A stretch of 64,000 nt of DNA from Bacillus sp. FJAT-27264 (GTDB lineage Bacteria; Bacillota; Bacilli; Paenibacillales; Paenibacillaceae): contig NZ_MAQW01000001.1 of NCBI RefSeq assembly GCF_001682855.1, forward strand, positions 1,049,926-1,113,925, written 5' to 3'. The notes under the pieces were generated by a model that did no database searches, was not told where the DNA came from, and saw nothing but the letters and a program-made list of their open reading frames with translations. The position numbers and the translations under genes are program-made. This document shows, one piece after another, positions 34,832 to 43,226 of this stretch (within the stretch, counting starts at the first letter, position 1; every line of letters begins with the position of its first letter).

Positions 34832-35053
34832 TCAGATTTTTAGCCCTGGAACCTGTCTCCATTGTCCTTGATAATAAGTATAGAGAGTTCCCGCTGATGG
34901 CTTGAAACGTATACGGTCTTCGATACTTTTGTCATCCCACACTCTAAAATAAAGATCGTCTACGACTTGTTTATCAAACATTATATCTGCAAAACCCAAT
35001 TCCTTTTTAATCTTCTCAGCAAAACTTTGTATCTCTTCTGCGCTGTACAACAT
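34832..35053 (-). CDS. Small protein at head of Ntn-hydrolase/SIR2 operon
   Basis: 73 residues, ATG preceded by AAAGGAT. Soluble, with an N-terminal helix (SAEEIQSFAEKIKKELGFADIMF) and a beta-rich end (RFKPSAGTLYTYYQGQWRQVPGL). It lies 39 bases upstream of the Ntn-hydrolase gene and probably begins the transcript 35053 to 33030. No family recognised. Confidence 0.5.
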   Translation of the reverse strand: MLYSAEEIQSFAEKIKKELGFADIMFDKQVVDDLYFRVWDDKSIEDRIRFKPSAGTLYTYYQGQWRQVPGLKI

Positions 35054-35364
35054 ATAAATTATCCTTTCACATTAAAATAGTTATTTGATCAAAATATCGT
35101 AGGTTCGCAAACGCCATTTGCATAGACTTATAAGTACTACAATCACTTATAAAAATGATTTTTCAAGAAAAACCTCACTTTTTCAGATATAAAAGCCTTG
35201 TCCTAGTCGTCATTGGAAGTAGTCCTAACTTTCTTCGAAATTACAAATTCATCACACTCTATGTATCTAGAATTTCTCTTCTTATAAACATAAACCAAAG
35301 ATAACATAGGATTATTTTACCATGTTATATAGTACCTTAGCATCTATAATTTAGTCCATAAGAA

Positions 35365-35399
35365 ACAGAAAAGGACTAAGCAATAGCTGCTTAATCCTA
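35365..35399 (-). terminator. Terminator of the gene at 35414
   Basis: Minus-strand hairpin AGGATTAAGCA / TGCTTAGTCCT with tail TTTTCTGTTTC. The remaining 300 bases of the gap 35054-35364 hold no gene that I can see, only the presumed promoter of the 35053 operon. Confidence 0.75.
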
Positions 35400-35413
35400 T
35401 ATAATAATTAGAC

Positions 35414-36115
35414 TTACATTTCGGAATGCTCTTTATCAGACTGTTTTTCTGATACTTCTTCTACTCGTTTTCTCAACTTATCGAAAAGCGCTTGTTTTGT
35501 ATCATCTGTAGGCAGCCATAACTCCCCATATTGCTCACAAAAAGCACTATATATCTTTTTCTCATCTTCCGTGACTTCAATTTCTAGGATTTCAGACATT
35601 AATTTTTTGCTACGTACTATTTTCATTAGATCAATGTACATCTTTGAAAGTCTCTCGCTTGCAAAATCGAAAATAATATCTTGAGTATATGGTAAACTAG
35701 GTACTACACTTTTCACCTTTAGTGGTTTGTTTGTTTTTCTTTTTTCAGTAGGGTTATGCTTTTGTTCCTTCAGAGATAACAGAATTTTGATAATGTCGTT
35801 AAATTCTAATTTCTCGCCTTGAATAGTAGAACTGATTACTTTAAGTCCCTCATTACATAGTAACTCATCAATTTTCTCCAACTGAAAACCGAGTAATTGA
35901 TATATCTTATCTTTCCTAGTTTCACTTGTCTCCCACTTTTTTAGTGGAACCTCTACATGATCCATACGAGAATCATTTAGCAAATCAACATGGAAACTAA
36001 TTGTTAAAGCATAATTATCTTCCTTTTTTAATTCTGTAATTACTGGTAACATAGCAAGATATATCTGATTAGCAAGATCAAGATTAAAAAGATCAGCTTT
36101 GAAGATGTATTCCAT
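35414..36115 (-). CDS. Hypothetical protein downstream of the broken integrase
   Basis: 233 residues from ATG 36115, with GGAG 8 bases upstream (a GTG three codons earlier is weaker). Hydrophilic and helical, with a lysine-rich middle (KEQKHNPTEKRKTNKPLKVK) that looks like a linker between two domains, and a charged C-terminus (LRKRVEEVSEKQSDKEH). It follows the integrase remnant by 22 bases on the same strand and may have been co-transcribed with it. No known domain. Confidence 0.55.
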   Translation of the reverse strand: MEYIFKADLFNLDLANQIYLAMLPVITELKKEDNYALTISFHVDLLNDSRMDHVEVPLKKWETSETRKDKIYQLLGFQLEKIDELLCNEGLKVISSTIQGEKLEFNDIIKILLSLKEQKHNPTEKRKTNKPLKVKSVVPSLPYTQDIIFDFASERLSKMYIDLMKIVRSKKLMSEILEIEVTEDEKKIYSAFCEQYGELWLPTDDTKQALFDKLRKRVEEVSEKQSDKEHSEM

Positions 36116-36137
36116 AATCCTCACTCCTCATAATATA

Positions 36138-36930
36138 TTAACTTTGAAATTTCCACTTGCTAAGTGGTGAATGATTTTGATACTTCTTCGCAATCTCTTC
36201 TCGCGTCAAGTCCATATATGCTGCCTCTGTAACCTTAACAGAGCTATGTCCAAGAATACGGGACAACGTATAGAAGTCCCCTCCATTCAACAAATAATGC
36301 CTTGCGAAATTATTTCGCAGCATGTGAGGGTGAACGTCAACTCCCGCCATCTTGCTGGCGTCTTTTAATTGCTTTTCAAATGATTGGATACTTAAGAGAG
36401 TTCCTTTTGTAGTCGGGAAAAGCAAATCCGTTTCGGTGTATCGATCTTTAAATTTTAGATACTGCTTTAATTCCCTTTGCATTACGTTAGAAAAATACAC
36501 ATAGCGTTCCTTTTTACCTTTAGTTTTAGTCATTAGAATCATTTTACTTTTAAAGTCAATAGCATCGACTATCAACTCCAAGCACTCACCAATCTCATGC
36601 CTGTATCTTGTAACAGTAACAGTAACAGTAACAGTAACAGTAACAGTAACACTATGATTTTATTTCGGTATCCATGAAACTTTGTATAATCAAATTTATC
36701 AATCAAACTATTAAATTCTTCTTTGTTTATTCTTCTTTTTTGCCTTCTTACAGCTTTTATTTGTGCAATGTTCTCAACAGGATTCTTGATTAGCTCCCCT
36801 TTTTGCTTCAACCAATTAAAGAAAACCTTTATATTACGAATGTAGTTATTAATTGTAATTGATGAGACTTCTTTTTAAAATCCGTTCTGTTTTCAAGAAA
36901 ATTCACCTGTTTAGATGACTCACGATTCAC
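36138..36930 (-). pseudogene. Tyrosine recombinase gene broken by frameshifts and a repeat expansion
   Basis: The C-terminal piece (36138-36581 frame) carries the catalytic HMLRNNFARHYL box, LGHSSVKVTEAAYMDL with the nucleophile Tyr, and KGKKERYVYF. The upstream piece (from 36811) reads NPVENIAQIK...YRNKIIV and ends DTGMRL, the first catalytic Arg, in another frame; adding one G at about 36588 restores MRLGECLELIVDAIDF. Just before it, 13-14 leucines are encoded by a GTAACA repeat. Further upstream (about 36840-36930) an N-terminal core-binding part (VSSITINNYIRNIKVFFNWL) is in yet another frame. It lies next to the spo0A junction, where the element's own integrase would be expected. Confidence 0.8.
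36610..36651. repeat. Hexanucleotide microsatellite (GTAACA)7
   Basis: Seven uninterrupted copies of GTAACA. On the minus strand it lies inside the broken recombinase gene and encodes alternating Leu codons (TTA, CTG). Because the unit is six bases, gain or loss of units does not change the frame; it only lengthens a leucine tract just ahead of the catalytic TGMR motif. Confidence 0.95.
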
Positions 36931-37052
36931 TACCGTATACTTTCCTCGCTCCTAAACATAAGCAATATACTGCCTAATATGTCCTACTCAAACTTCTTTC
37001 ACTTTATCCACATCATGTTTATTTTATTCATGCTAATACTCAATCTCTTTTC

Positions 37053-37093
37053 CTACAAAAACAAAACCCAATAAACCAAAATGGTTTATCGGG
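37053..37093 (-). terminator. Terminator of spo0A
   Basis: Minus-strand hairpin CCCGATAAACC / GGTTTATTGGG (one G-U pair) followed by TTTTGTTTTTGTAG, about 110 bases after the stop codon. It belongs to the inserted element side of the junction. Confidence 0.75.
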
Positions 37094-37173
37094 TGAGATG
37101 GAAAAAGTTTATCGGTTTTCAAACAAGTTTATCGGCTTTCATATATTGGATGTGAATTTTATCCATTCACTAA

Positions 37174-37330
37174 AATCCCTTACTCCTCACTCCTCCTTAC
37201 CCTTTCAAGAAACCTTATGCTCAATGCGCAGCTTGTCGGCTACCATGGCAATAAATTCCGAGTTAGTAGGCTTGGATTTGGAGATATTAATGGTGTAGCC
37301 GAACAGGTGGCTGATGCTGTCGATGTTACC
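37174..37330 (-). repeat. spo0A 3' end, functional copy of the triplicated attachment sequence
   Basis: The last ~40 codons of spo0A plus about 30 bases beyond its stop. The same sequence recurs at 24271-24427 and, decayed, at 21718-21869. Similarity to the other copies stops at GTTACC (37330), inside the coding region. Confidence 0.92.
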
Positions 37331-38020
37331 GCGGGTCCAGGCCACTTCGATGGCGTGGCGGATGGCGCGTTCAACGCGGGAAGGTGTGGTTTTGAACTTT
37401 TCAGCGATGGCCGGGTAGAGCGTTTTGGTGATGGCACCCAGAATTTCGATGTTATTGTAGACCATAGTGATCGCCTCACGCAGGTACTGATATCCTTTGA
37501 TATGGGCCGGTACGCCAATCTCATGGATGATGGAGGTGATGTTGGCGTCCAGGTTCTTGCCTTTGGACAATGGCACCACATTAGATCTTGAGGCCGTGAA
37601 GCCCATCATGCCGGAAGAAGAAGAGGTTATATTGGATTGTACTCCCACCAACTGACGTACCCGGTTCGCAAGAACTTCCATATCGAACGGTTTCAAAATA
37701 TAATAGGATGCCCCCAGTTGCACAGCTCTTTGAGTAATGTTCTCCTGCCCAAAAGCCGTCAGCATAATGATCTTGGGCTGCGGATTCAGGTCCATCTCGC
37801 GCAGACGCTCAAGTACACCCAGACCGTCCAAATGAGGCATAATGATATCAAGAATAAGGACATCGGGAACTTTACGTGTTTCGCTAAGCATATGCAGCAC
37901 TTCTTCCCCATTGTACGCGATGCCCGTTACAGTCATGTCTTCCTGTTCTGTAATGTATTCGGCTAGCAAGTTCGTAAATTCCCGGTTATCATCGGCCAAC
38001 AATACTTCAATATTCTGCAC
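37205..38020 (-). CDS. spo0A: Stage 0 sporulation protein A, master response regulator
   Basis: 271 residues from a GTG with AAGGAGG nine bases upstream. Receiver domain (1-125): acidic pair Asp10/Asp11, phosphoacceptor Asp58 in LILDIIMP, Thr88 in MLTAFG and Lys110 in ILKPF. After a serine-rich hinge (about 130-150) comes the Spo0A C-terminal DNA-binding domain with [50 protein letters not shown] and [15 protein letters not shown]. Phospho-Spo0A turns on sporulation genes through 0A boxes. The final ~40 codons coincide with the attachment sequence of the neighbouring island, and the gene is intact. Confidence 0.97.
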   Translation of the reverse strand: MQNIEVLLADDNREFTNLLAEYITEQEDMTVTGIAYNGEEVLHMLSETRKVPDVLILDIIMPHLDGLGVLERLREMDLNPQPKIIMLTAFGQENITQRAVQLGASYYILKPFDMEVLANRVRQLVGVQSNITSSSSGMMGFTASRSNVVPLSKGKNLDANITSIIHEIGVPAHIKGYQYLREAITMVYNNIEILGAITKTLYPAIAEKFKTTPSRVERAIRHAIEVAWTRGNIDSISHLFGYTINISKSKPTNSEFIAMVADKLRIEHKVS

Positions 38021-38083
38021 TGGCTGCTTCCTCCTTATTTATACCTGCTATTCGAAAATAACATTTATCTTCTCTCCCTTAAG

Positions 38084-38204
38084 TTTTCGACATCTGGATT
38101 GAATTTCCTTCTGTCGAAAATTATTTTTCTTTATTTTTTTTCAGGGTTAGATTATAATTAATTATTTTATTGCACGGTTCGATGTAGTTCGGTCAGCTTC
38201 GACA
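38084..38204 (-). promoter_or_regulatory. Sigma-H promoter and 0A boxes of spo0A
   Basis: Minus-strand GAAGGAAAT (38103-38111) and GTCGAAAA (38084-38091), 11 bases apart, fit the sigma-H consensus. The 0A box TGTCGAA occurs at 38086-38092 (overlapping the -10), in opposite orientation at 38112-38118 next to the -35, and again at 38198-38204. This predicts autoregulation of the kind known in B. subtilis. Confidence 0.75.
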
Positions 38205-38234
38205 AAAAATCTTAAGGCTAGATGGCCTTAAGAT
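38204..38234 (-). terminator. Terminator of spoIVB
   Basis: Minus-strand ATCTTAAGGC-CATCTA-GCCTTAAGAT followed by TTTTTTG; it overlaps the end of spoIVB. Confidence 0.85.
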
Positions 38235-39360
38235 ATTGTGGGAAGCTATTTTGTTGGCTGGCTACTCCGGAGTCCCTAAGCATCCATTCGATAAAGCAAC
38301 CGTAGCCGGATTTAGGATCGTTCACGAATACGTGGGTGACTGCGCCGATCAGACGGCCTTTCTGCACAATAGGGCTACCACTCATCCCTTGTACAATCCC
38401 GCCGGTCTTGTCGAGCAGACGAGGATCGGTGATCCGCAGAATCAAACCTTTTGTGGCTGGAACCTGCTGCTTCGCTACATGAATGATTTCCACATCAAAA
38501 CGCTCCACCTGCTGGCCATCTACAACGGTCAGGATCTGCGCCGGTCCTTCTTTCACGTCATTGCTCAATGCAATCGGAATCGGCTCTTTGTAGAGGCTGT
38601 GTTCCGGGTTACGATCCATTTTGCCGAAGATGCCAAAATCCGTATTGCTCTCCACATTTCCTAGAACCTGGCTTTCCTTGAGAAAATGAGCTCTTTTCTC
38701 ACCGGGATCACCGTCCTGGCTCTTGGATATCGAGGTTACACTGGACTGCACAATGTGGCCGCTACCGACAACAATGGGAGTTCCTGTGTTCATGTCAGTT
38801 ATCACATGCCCGAGTGCACCATATACCCCTTGCTGCGGAGCATAAAAGGTCAAGGTACCTACTCCTGCTGCTGAATCCCGGATGTAAAGTCCAAGGCGCC
38901 ACACCTTGTCATTGCGGTCGTAGGCGGGTTTAAGCTTAGCGGTATGCTCCTTGCCGCCCCGTTTAAACACAATATTGAGGAATTCGCCTGCTTTACCGGC
39001 ACGCTCCACAAGCTTGGCTACCTTGGACACTTCATCCAGCTTCACGCCGTCAATCGAGGTCATCAGATCCCCGGGCAGCAGTCCGCTGTTCTCGCCAGGT
39101 GAAATCTTGGAGGCTTGTGCAGTCTGGACCATGTGATGCCCGACGACCAGCACGCCTGCAGATTTCACCTTCACACCAATCGTCTGTCCCCCCGGAATAA
39201 CCTTTAGCTCCGGATCAATTCCCTTCTGCACCATCTTGGCCTGGTTAGGCTCACGCTCTGGTGAAGAGGCAAAGCTTGTGACGGGTCCCGTTATGCCTGA
39301 TAAACTGAGAAAGAAGGCAAATAAAAGGCCGGGCATTAACTTCCTGAGGTTCGGCTTCAA
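38218..39360 (-). CDS. spoIVB: SpoIVB serine peptidase, sigma-K checkpoint
   Basis: 380 residues from a TTG start behind AAAGGGAG. N-terminal signal anchor (LLFAFFLSLSGITGPV), a PDZ domain (about 90-160: GLLPGDLMTSIDGVKLDEV), then the S55 peptidase domain with GALGHVITDMNTG (catalytic His) and the nucleophile in GMSGSPIVQ near residue 335. It is made in the forespore, secreted across the inner membrane, and triggers pro-sigma-K processing. The order recN-spoIVB-spo0A is the standard Bacillales one. Confidence 0.95.
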   Translation of the reverse strand: MKPNLRKLMPGLLFAFFLSLSGITGPVTSFASSPEREPNQAKMVQKGIDPELKVIPGGQTIGVKVKSAGVLVVGHHMVQTAQASKISPGENSGLLPGDLMTSIDGVKLDEVSKVAKLVERAGKAGEFLNIVFKRGGKEHTAKLKPAYDRNDKVWRLGLYIRDSAAGVGTLTFYAPQQGVYGALGHVITDMNTGTPIVVGSGHIVQSSVTSISKSQDGDPGEKRAHFLKESQVLGNVESNTDFGIFGKMDRNPEHSLYKEPIPIALSNDVKEGPAQILTVVDGQQVERFDVEIIHVAKQQVPATKGLILRITDPRLLDKTGGIVQGMSGSPIVQKGRLIGAVTHVFVNDPKSGYGCFIEWMLRDSGVASQQNSFPQYLKAI

Positions 39361-39474
39361 TGGCTGTCACGCTCCCTTTTGCTTCTTTCGCTTGACGAAA
39401 AAGGTGGTCGCCAATTGCGTACCTATAAGATAACCTTGCCCCCAGGCTTTTATTACTGTCAATCATTGTTCCGC

Positions 39475-41202
39475 TTACCCTTGCGTAGCCTTGCTGGCCC
39501 CCGCCAGATTAAGCATTTCCTGCGCATGATGCAGCGTCTTTTCGGTAATTTCCACGCCACCCAGCATCCGGGCTAGCTCCTTCACACGTCCATCCTCGGT
39601 CAAGGCTTCCACCTCGGTCATGGTCCGCTCATCCTCCACCTTTTTGCGAATCAGGTACTGATGATCGGCCATGCAGGCGACCTGCGGCAAGTGAGTAATG
39701 GAGAACACTTGGCAGGAAGAAGACAGCTTAAACAGCTTGTCCGCTATGGACTGTGCTGCACGACCGCTGACACCGGTATCCACCTCGTCAAAGATCAATA
39801 CAGGAATAGCGTCGGTCCGGGCAAAAATACTCTTCATTGCCAGCATAATCCGCGACAGCTCACCGCCGGAGGCGATTTTACCCAGCGGCCGCAGTGGCTC
39901 CCCGGGGTTTGGAGAGATCATGAACTCCGCACTGTCGATCCCCTGTCTCGTTAAGCGAATGCGCTGGCCTTGATATTCAATGCCCCTTGGGTCCTCCAGC
40001 GTTTCCAATCTAACCTTGAGCGAGGTACGCTCCATCTGGAGGTCCTTCAGTTCGGCTTCCACCTGGGTTGCCAGATCATCCGCACAGATCCGTCTTGCCT
40101 CGGTTAGTTCAACAGCAGCTTCCATTAAGACTGCAAGCAGTTCATCGCGCTTCGTAGTCAATTTCTCAAGATACTCGTCTTTATTCTCCAATAAATCGGT
40201 TTCCCGGTGAATTTGTTCATAATAAGCCAGAATCTGCTCAACACTGTCACCATATTTGCGACGCAAGCCGGTAATCAGGTCCAATCGGTTCTCGATATCC
40301 TCCAGCCGCTGCGGGTTGAATTCGATATCTTCACGGTAGTCACGAAGCTGAAACGCAGCATCCTCTAATTGATAATAGGAAGACTGAAGCTGCTCCAGAA
40401 TACTCTTCAAGCCTTTTTCATCATAACGAACGGCATCTTCCAGCCTTGAAATGACTTTTCCAATCGATTCCAGCCCCTGGCGATCATACAGCAGTTCGTA
40501 TGCACCTGATACGGAATCCATCATTTTCTCACTGTGGGATAGTTTGACCCTTTCTTCGGAAAGTAATTCATCTTCTCCCGGTTTTAAGGCCGCCGAAGAA
40601 ATCTCCTCCAGTTGAAAACGATACAAATCCAGCATCTGGTATGCCTTTTGACTGGATTCCTGTAATTCCCGTAGTTCTCTCTCCACCTTAGCAAAAGCGG
40701 TATACCGCTCCTGATACACCGCTTTAAGCGGCCCAATAATCGCATCGCCGTAAGTATCCAGCAATCCGAGATGGCGTTCCGCCTTCAGCAGATTCTGATG
40801 TTCGTGCTGGCCGTGGATGTTAACCAATTGTTCCCCGATTTCCCGCAGCATGCTGAGATTCACCATCTGTCCGTTCACGCGCGATGTACTCTTGCCCTGC
40901 AAGGTGATCTCACGCCGAATGACAAGGTGCTCCTCCTTCTGTGCCCCGATGCCCAGTCTCTCCAGCGTTTCCCACACTGGGTGACTGTTCGGTAGGCTGA
41001 ACAGGGCTTCCATTTCCGCCTTCTCACAGCCGTAACGAATGGAATCACCGGACCCGCGTCCACCGGCAATCAGCCCCAGCGCATCAATGATAATGGATTT
41101 ACCTGCACCGGTCTCACCGGTAAGCACATGAAATCCAGGAAAAAAATGAACATCCACCGCCTCCACGACGGCCAAATTGCGGATTGACAACGTTTCTAAC
41201 AC
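39475..41202 (-). CDS. recN: DNA repair protein RecN
   Basis: 575 residues from the GTG at 41202 (GGAGGTG upstream; an earlier in-frame GTG lies inside that site). SMC-like ATPase: Walker A GETGAGKS at about residue 30, a long coiled-coil centre (about 150-350), the signature SGGELSRIMLAMK and Walker B LIFDEVDTGVSG, then QVFSITHLPQVA. RecN acts early at double-strand breaks. Confidence 0.95.
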   Translation of the reverse strand: MLETLSIRNLAVVEAVDVHFFPGFHVLTGETGAGKSIIIDALGLIAGGRGSGDSIRYGCEKAEMEALFSLPNSHPVWETLERLGIGAQKEEHLVIRREITLQGKSTSRVNGQMVNLSMLREIGEQLVNIHGQHEHQNLLKAERHLGLLDTYGDAIIGPLKAVYQERYTAFAKVERELRELQESSQKAYQMLDLYRFQLEEISSAALKPGEDELLSEERVKLSHSEKMMDSVSGAYELLYDRQGLESIGKVISRLEDAVRYDEKGLKSILEQLQSSYYQLEDAAFQLRDYREDIEFNPQRLEDIENRLDLITGLRRKYGDSVEQILAYYEQIHRETDLLENKDEYLEKLTTKRDELLAVLMEAAVELTEARRICADDLATQVEAELKDLQMERTSLKVRLETLEDPRGIEYQGQRIRLTRQGIDSAEFMISPNPGEPLRPLGKIASGGELSRIMLAMKSIFARTDAIPVLIFDEVDTGVSGRAAQSIADKLFKLSSSCQVFSITHLPQVACMADHQYLIRKKVEDERTMTEVEALTEDGRVKELARMLGGVEITEKTLHHAQEMLNLAGASKATQG

Positions 41203-41257
41203 GAAAAGAAACACCTCCGAAAAGTCATGCCATTGGCTGTTGATTAATGCTTTACGA

Positions 41258-41707
41258 TTACGAAATATAACCCATAATCTGCGAAATCACCGTTTTGCTA
41301 TCTTCGGGCTGGCGGCAAATAATGAGGATGGTGTCATCCCCGGAAATGGTTCCCATAATCTGCGGCCAATCAATATTGTCGATCAAAGCGGCTACGGAAT
41401 TTGCCGTACCCGGCAAACACTTCATCACTACCAGATTACCGGAAAAATCAATTTGCACGAAATTGTCCACCAATACGCGCTTGAGCTTCTGAACCGGATT
41501 GTAACGCTGGTCTGTCGGAAGTGAATATTTATATCTGCCGTCATCCATTGGCACCTTAATTAGCAGGAGCTCCTTGATATCACGAGAAACCGTAGCCTGG
41601 GTTACCTGAAAACCGGAATCCCGCAGTGCTTCAACTAGCTCATCTTGTGTCTCTATTTCCTTTTGCGTAATAATCTCGCGAATCTTGATATGTCGTTGTC
41701 CCTTCAT
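41258..41707 (-). CDS. argR: Arginine repressor ArgR/AhrC
   Basis: 149 residues. N-terminal winged helix ([43 protein letters not shown]) and C-terminal hexamerisation/arginine-binding domain with [13 protein letters not shown]. Represses arginine biosynthesis and activates catabolism when arginine is bound. GGGAGG precedes the ATG. Lies between recN and tlyA as in B. subtilis. Confidence 0.95.
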   Translation of the reverse strand: MKGQRHIKIREIITQKEIETQDELVEALRDSGFQVTQATVSRDIKELLLIKVPMDDGRYKYSLPTDQRYNPVQKLKRVLVDNFVQIDFSGNLVVMKCLPGTANSVAALIDNIDWPQIMGTISGDDTILIICRQPEDSKTVISQIMGYIS

Positions 41708-41739
41708 TGTTGCCTCCCGTATTTGAAAAAAAATTAAGC

Positions 41740-42213
41740 TTAATTGGATTCACCATCGTCTTTACCGAGCTCAATCACATGGATTGCCGCAGCCGCCATA
41801 TTGACATACAGCACACCGCTGCATTCGGGGTAGATTAGCAGATAAGGCAGCAAATAATCACGCAGCCCGCTGCCGGTGAAATCCAGCGGCTTGCGGGGGC
41901 GGGCAAGAATCACCATATAGAAGGACCCGTCCTCTTTGGCAGCAACATAATCTATGAATATCCTACTGTACATCGCCGCTCCATTGACCCGGAAGGACAG
42001 AGGAATCTTCAACTTGCCGCCAATCACCTCATACCCAGCCTCTTCCAGATAATCGATGGCCGGGTTTGGGAGAATATCCTTATTTATCGGTATCTTATCT
42101 TTTATTAATGAACGCGGAGAGCCCTCCAGCCATACATACAATCTGTATAATAAGCCAATGGCAACCGCGATCCCAATCACCGTCATAACGATCTTGTCAG
42201 AGCTACCCGCCAC
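41740..42213 (-). CDS. Membrane-anchored conserved hypothetical protein
   Basis: 157 residues from a GTG at 42213 with GAGGTG upstream. One N-terminal membrane helix ([21 protein letters not shown]), then a soluble alpha/beta domain of about 125 residues ([48 protein letters not shown]) that looks like a nuclease-like or restriction-type fold but lacks obvious catalytic residues. Inserted between argR and tlyA; B. subtilis has no gene at this position. I do not recognise the family. Confidence 0.7.
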   Translation of the reverse strand: MAGSSDKIVMTVIGIAVAIGLLYRLYVWLEGSPRSLIKDKIPINKDILPNPAIDYLEEAGYEVIGGKLKIPLSFRVNGAAMYSRIFIDYVAAKEDGSFYMVILARPRKPLDFTGSGLRDYLLPYLLIYPECSGVLYVNMAAAAIHVIELGKDDGESN

Positions 42214-42270
42214 TATCTATCACCTCGGAGATTTATTCGCGCGAACCCCCGCAAAATCCTCCCCAATGAC

Positions 42271-42299
42271 AAAAGAAACTCACCGCCGTGAGTTTCCAT
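42271..42299 (-). terminator. Hairpin at the end of tlyA
   Basis: Minus-strand GAAACTCAC-GGC-GGTGAGTTTC followed by TTTTG. The stem overlaps the last tlyA codons. Confidence 0.7.
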
Positions 42300-43179
42300 G
42301 AGTTGTATTAACGCTAAATGTGGCGTTAGCCTCCTTGATGACCTTATCGGCCAACGCAGCAAAGCTGACGGTAGCAGACGAAGTTTCCACACCATCAGAT
42401 GACTCTTCGGATTCAACTACCGCAGACTCTTCAACCGGCTCAAGTCGCCAATGAGCCAGGAACTCGACGTTACCCTCACCACCAGTAATCGGCGAGAAAG
42501 TCAGATTCTGAAGACTGTAGCCCAGCCCAGCGGCCATCGAAAGTACATTGACAAGCACTTCCTTATGTACAGCAGGTTCGCGAACTACGCCCGACTTTCC
42601 AACCTTCTCCCGGCCCGCTTCAAACTGCGGTTTGATCAGCGCGGCAATATCTGCCGGACGCTTCAGCAGCGCCATCAACGGCGGGAGAATGATCTTGAGA
42701 GAAATGAATGATACATCAATGCTGGCAAAATCGGGCACAGGACCCTTAAGGTCAGGGGGCGTCATATAACGGAAGTTGGTCCGCTCCATAACACTCACCC
42801 GTTCATCATTACGCAGCGACCAGTCTAGTTGGTTGTAGCCGACATCAATGGCATAGACATGGCTGGCGCCATTCTGCAACGCACAATCCGTAAATCCTCC
42901 GGTGGAAGAGCCAATATCAAGCATATTCCGTCCGGCAAGATCGATCCCAAAGGTACGGAGTGCTTTCTCCAGCTTCAGTCCACCTCTACTAACATATGGA
43001 TGAACAGCGCCTTTGACTTTCAGGACGGATTCGCGCGGCACCTTCATGCCCGGTTTCTCGATCCGTTCTTCATCCGCGAGTATTAGGCCAGCCATAATGG
43101 CGGCCTTGGCTTTTTCACGACTTTCAAAATACCCCTGCTCCACGAGCAGTACATCTATCCGTTCTTTACGGTGTTCCAT
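42280..43179 (-). CDS. tlyA: TlyA-family rRNA 2'-O-methyltransferase
   Basis: 299 residues from ATG 43179 (GGAG six bases upstream). N-terminal S4 RNA-binding domain (ERIDVLLVEQGYFESREKAKAAIMAG) and a FtsJ-type methyltransferase domain with SAM motif LDIGSSTGGFTDCALQNGA, plus YAIDVGYNQLDW, the FASIDVSFISL and LIKPQFE segments. A Ser/Glu-rich extension of about 40 residues at the C-terminus (VESEESSDGVETSS) is longer than in B. subtilis YqxC and is probably disordered. Confidence 0.92.
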   Translation of the reverse strand: MEHRKERIDVLLVEQGYFESREKAKAAIMAGLILADEERIEKPGMKVPRESVLKVKGAVHPYVSRGGLKLEKALRTFGIDLAGRNMLDIGSSTGGFTDCALQNGASHVYAIDVGYNQLDWSLRNDERVSVMERTNFRYMTPPDLKGPVPDFASIDVSFISLKIILPPLMALLKRPADIAALIKPQFEAGREKVGKSGVVREPAVHKEVLVNVLSMAAGLGYSLQNLTFSPITGGEGNVEFLAHWRLEPVEESAVVESEESSDGVETSSATVSFAALADKVIKEANATFSVNTTHGNSRR

Positions 43180-43226
43180 GGTCATCTCCAATTGTTCAAA
43201 GGATGCTATTACAGCTTCTGGTCTTC

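Noticed and set aside
36610..36651. Phase-variable switch in the integrase
   Set aside because: The repeat unit is six bases, so changes in copy number keep the frame; the actual break is a separate single-base loss.
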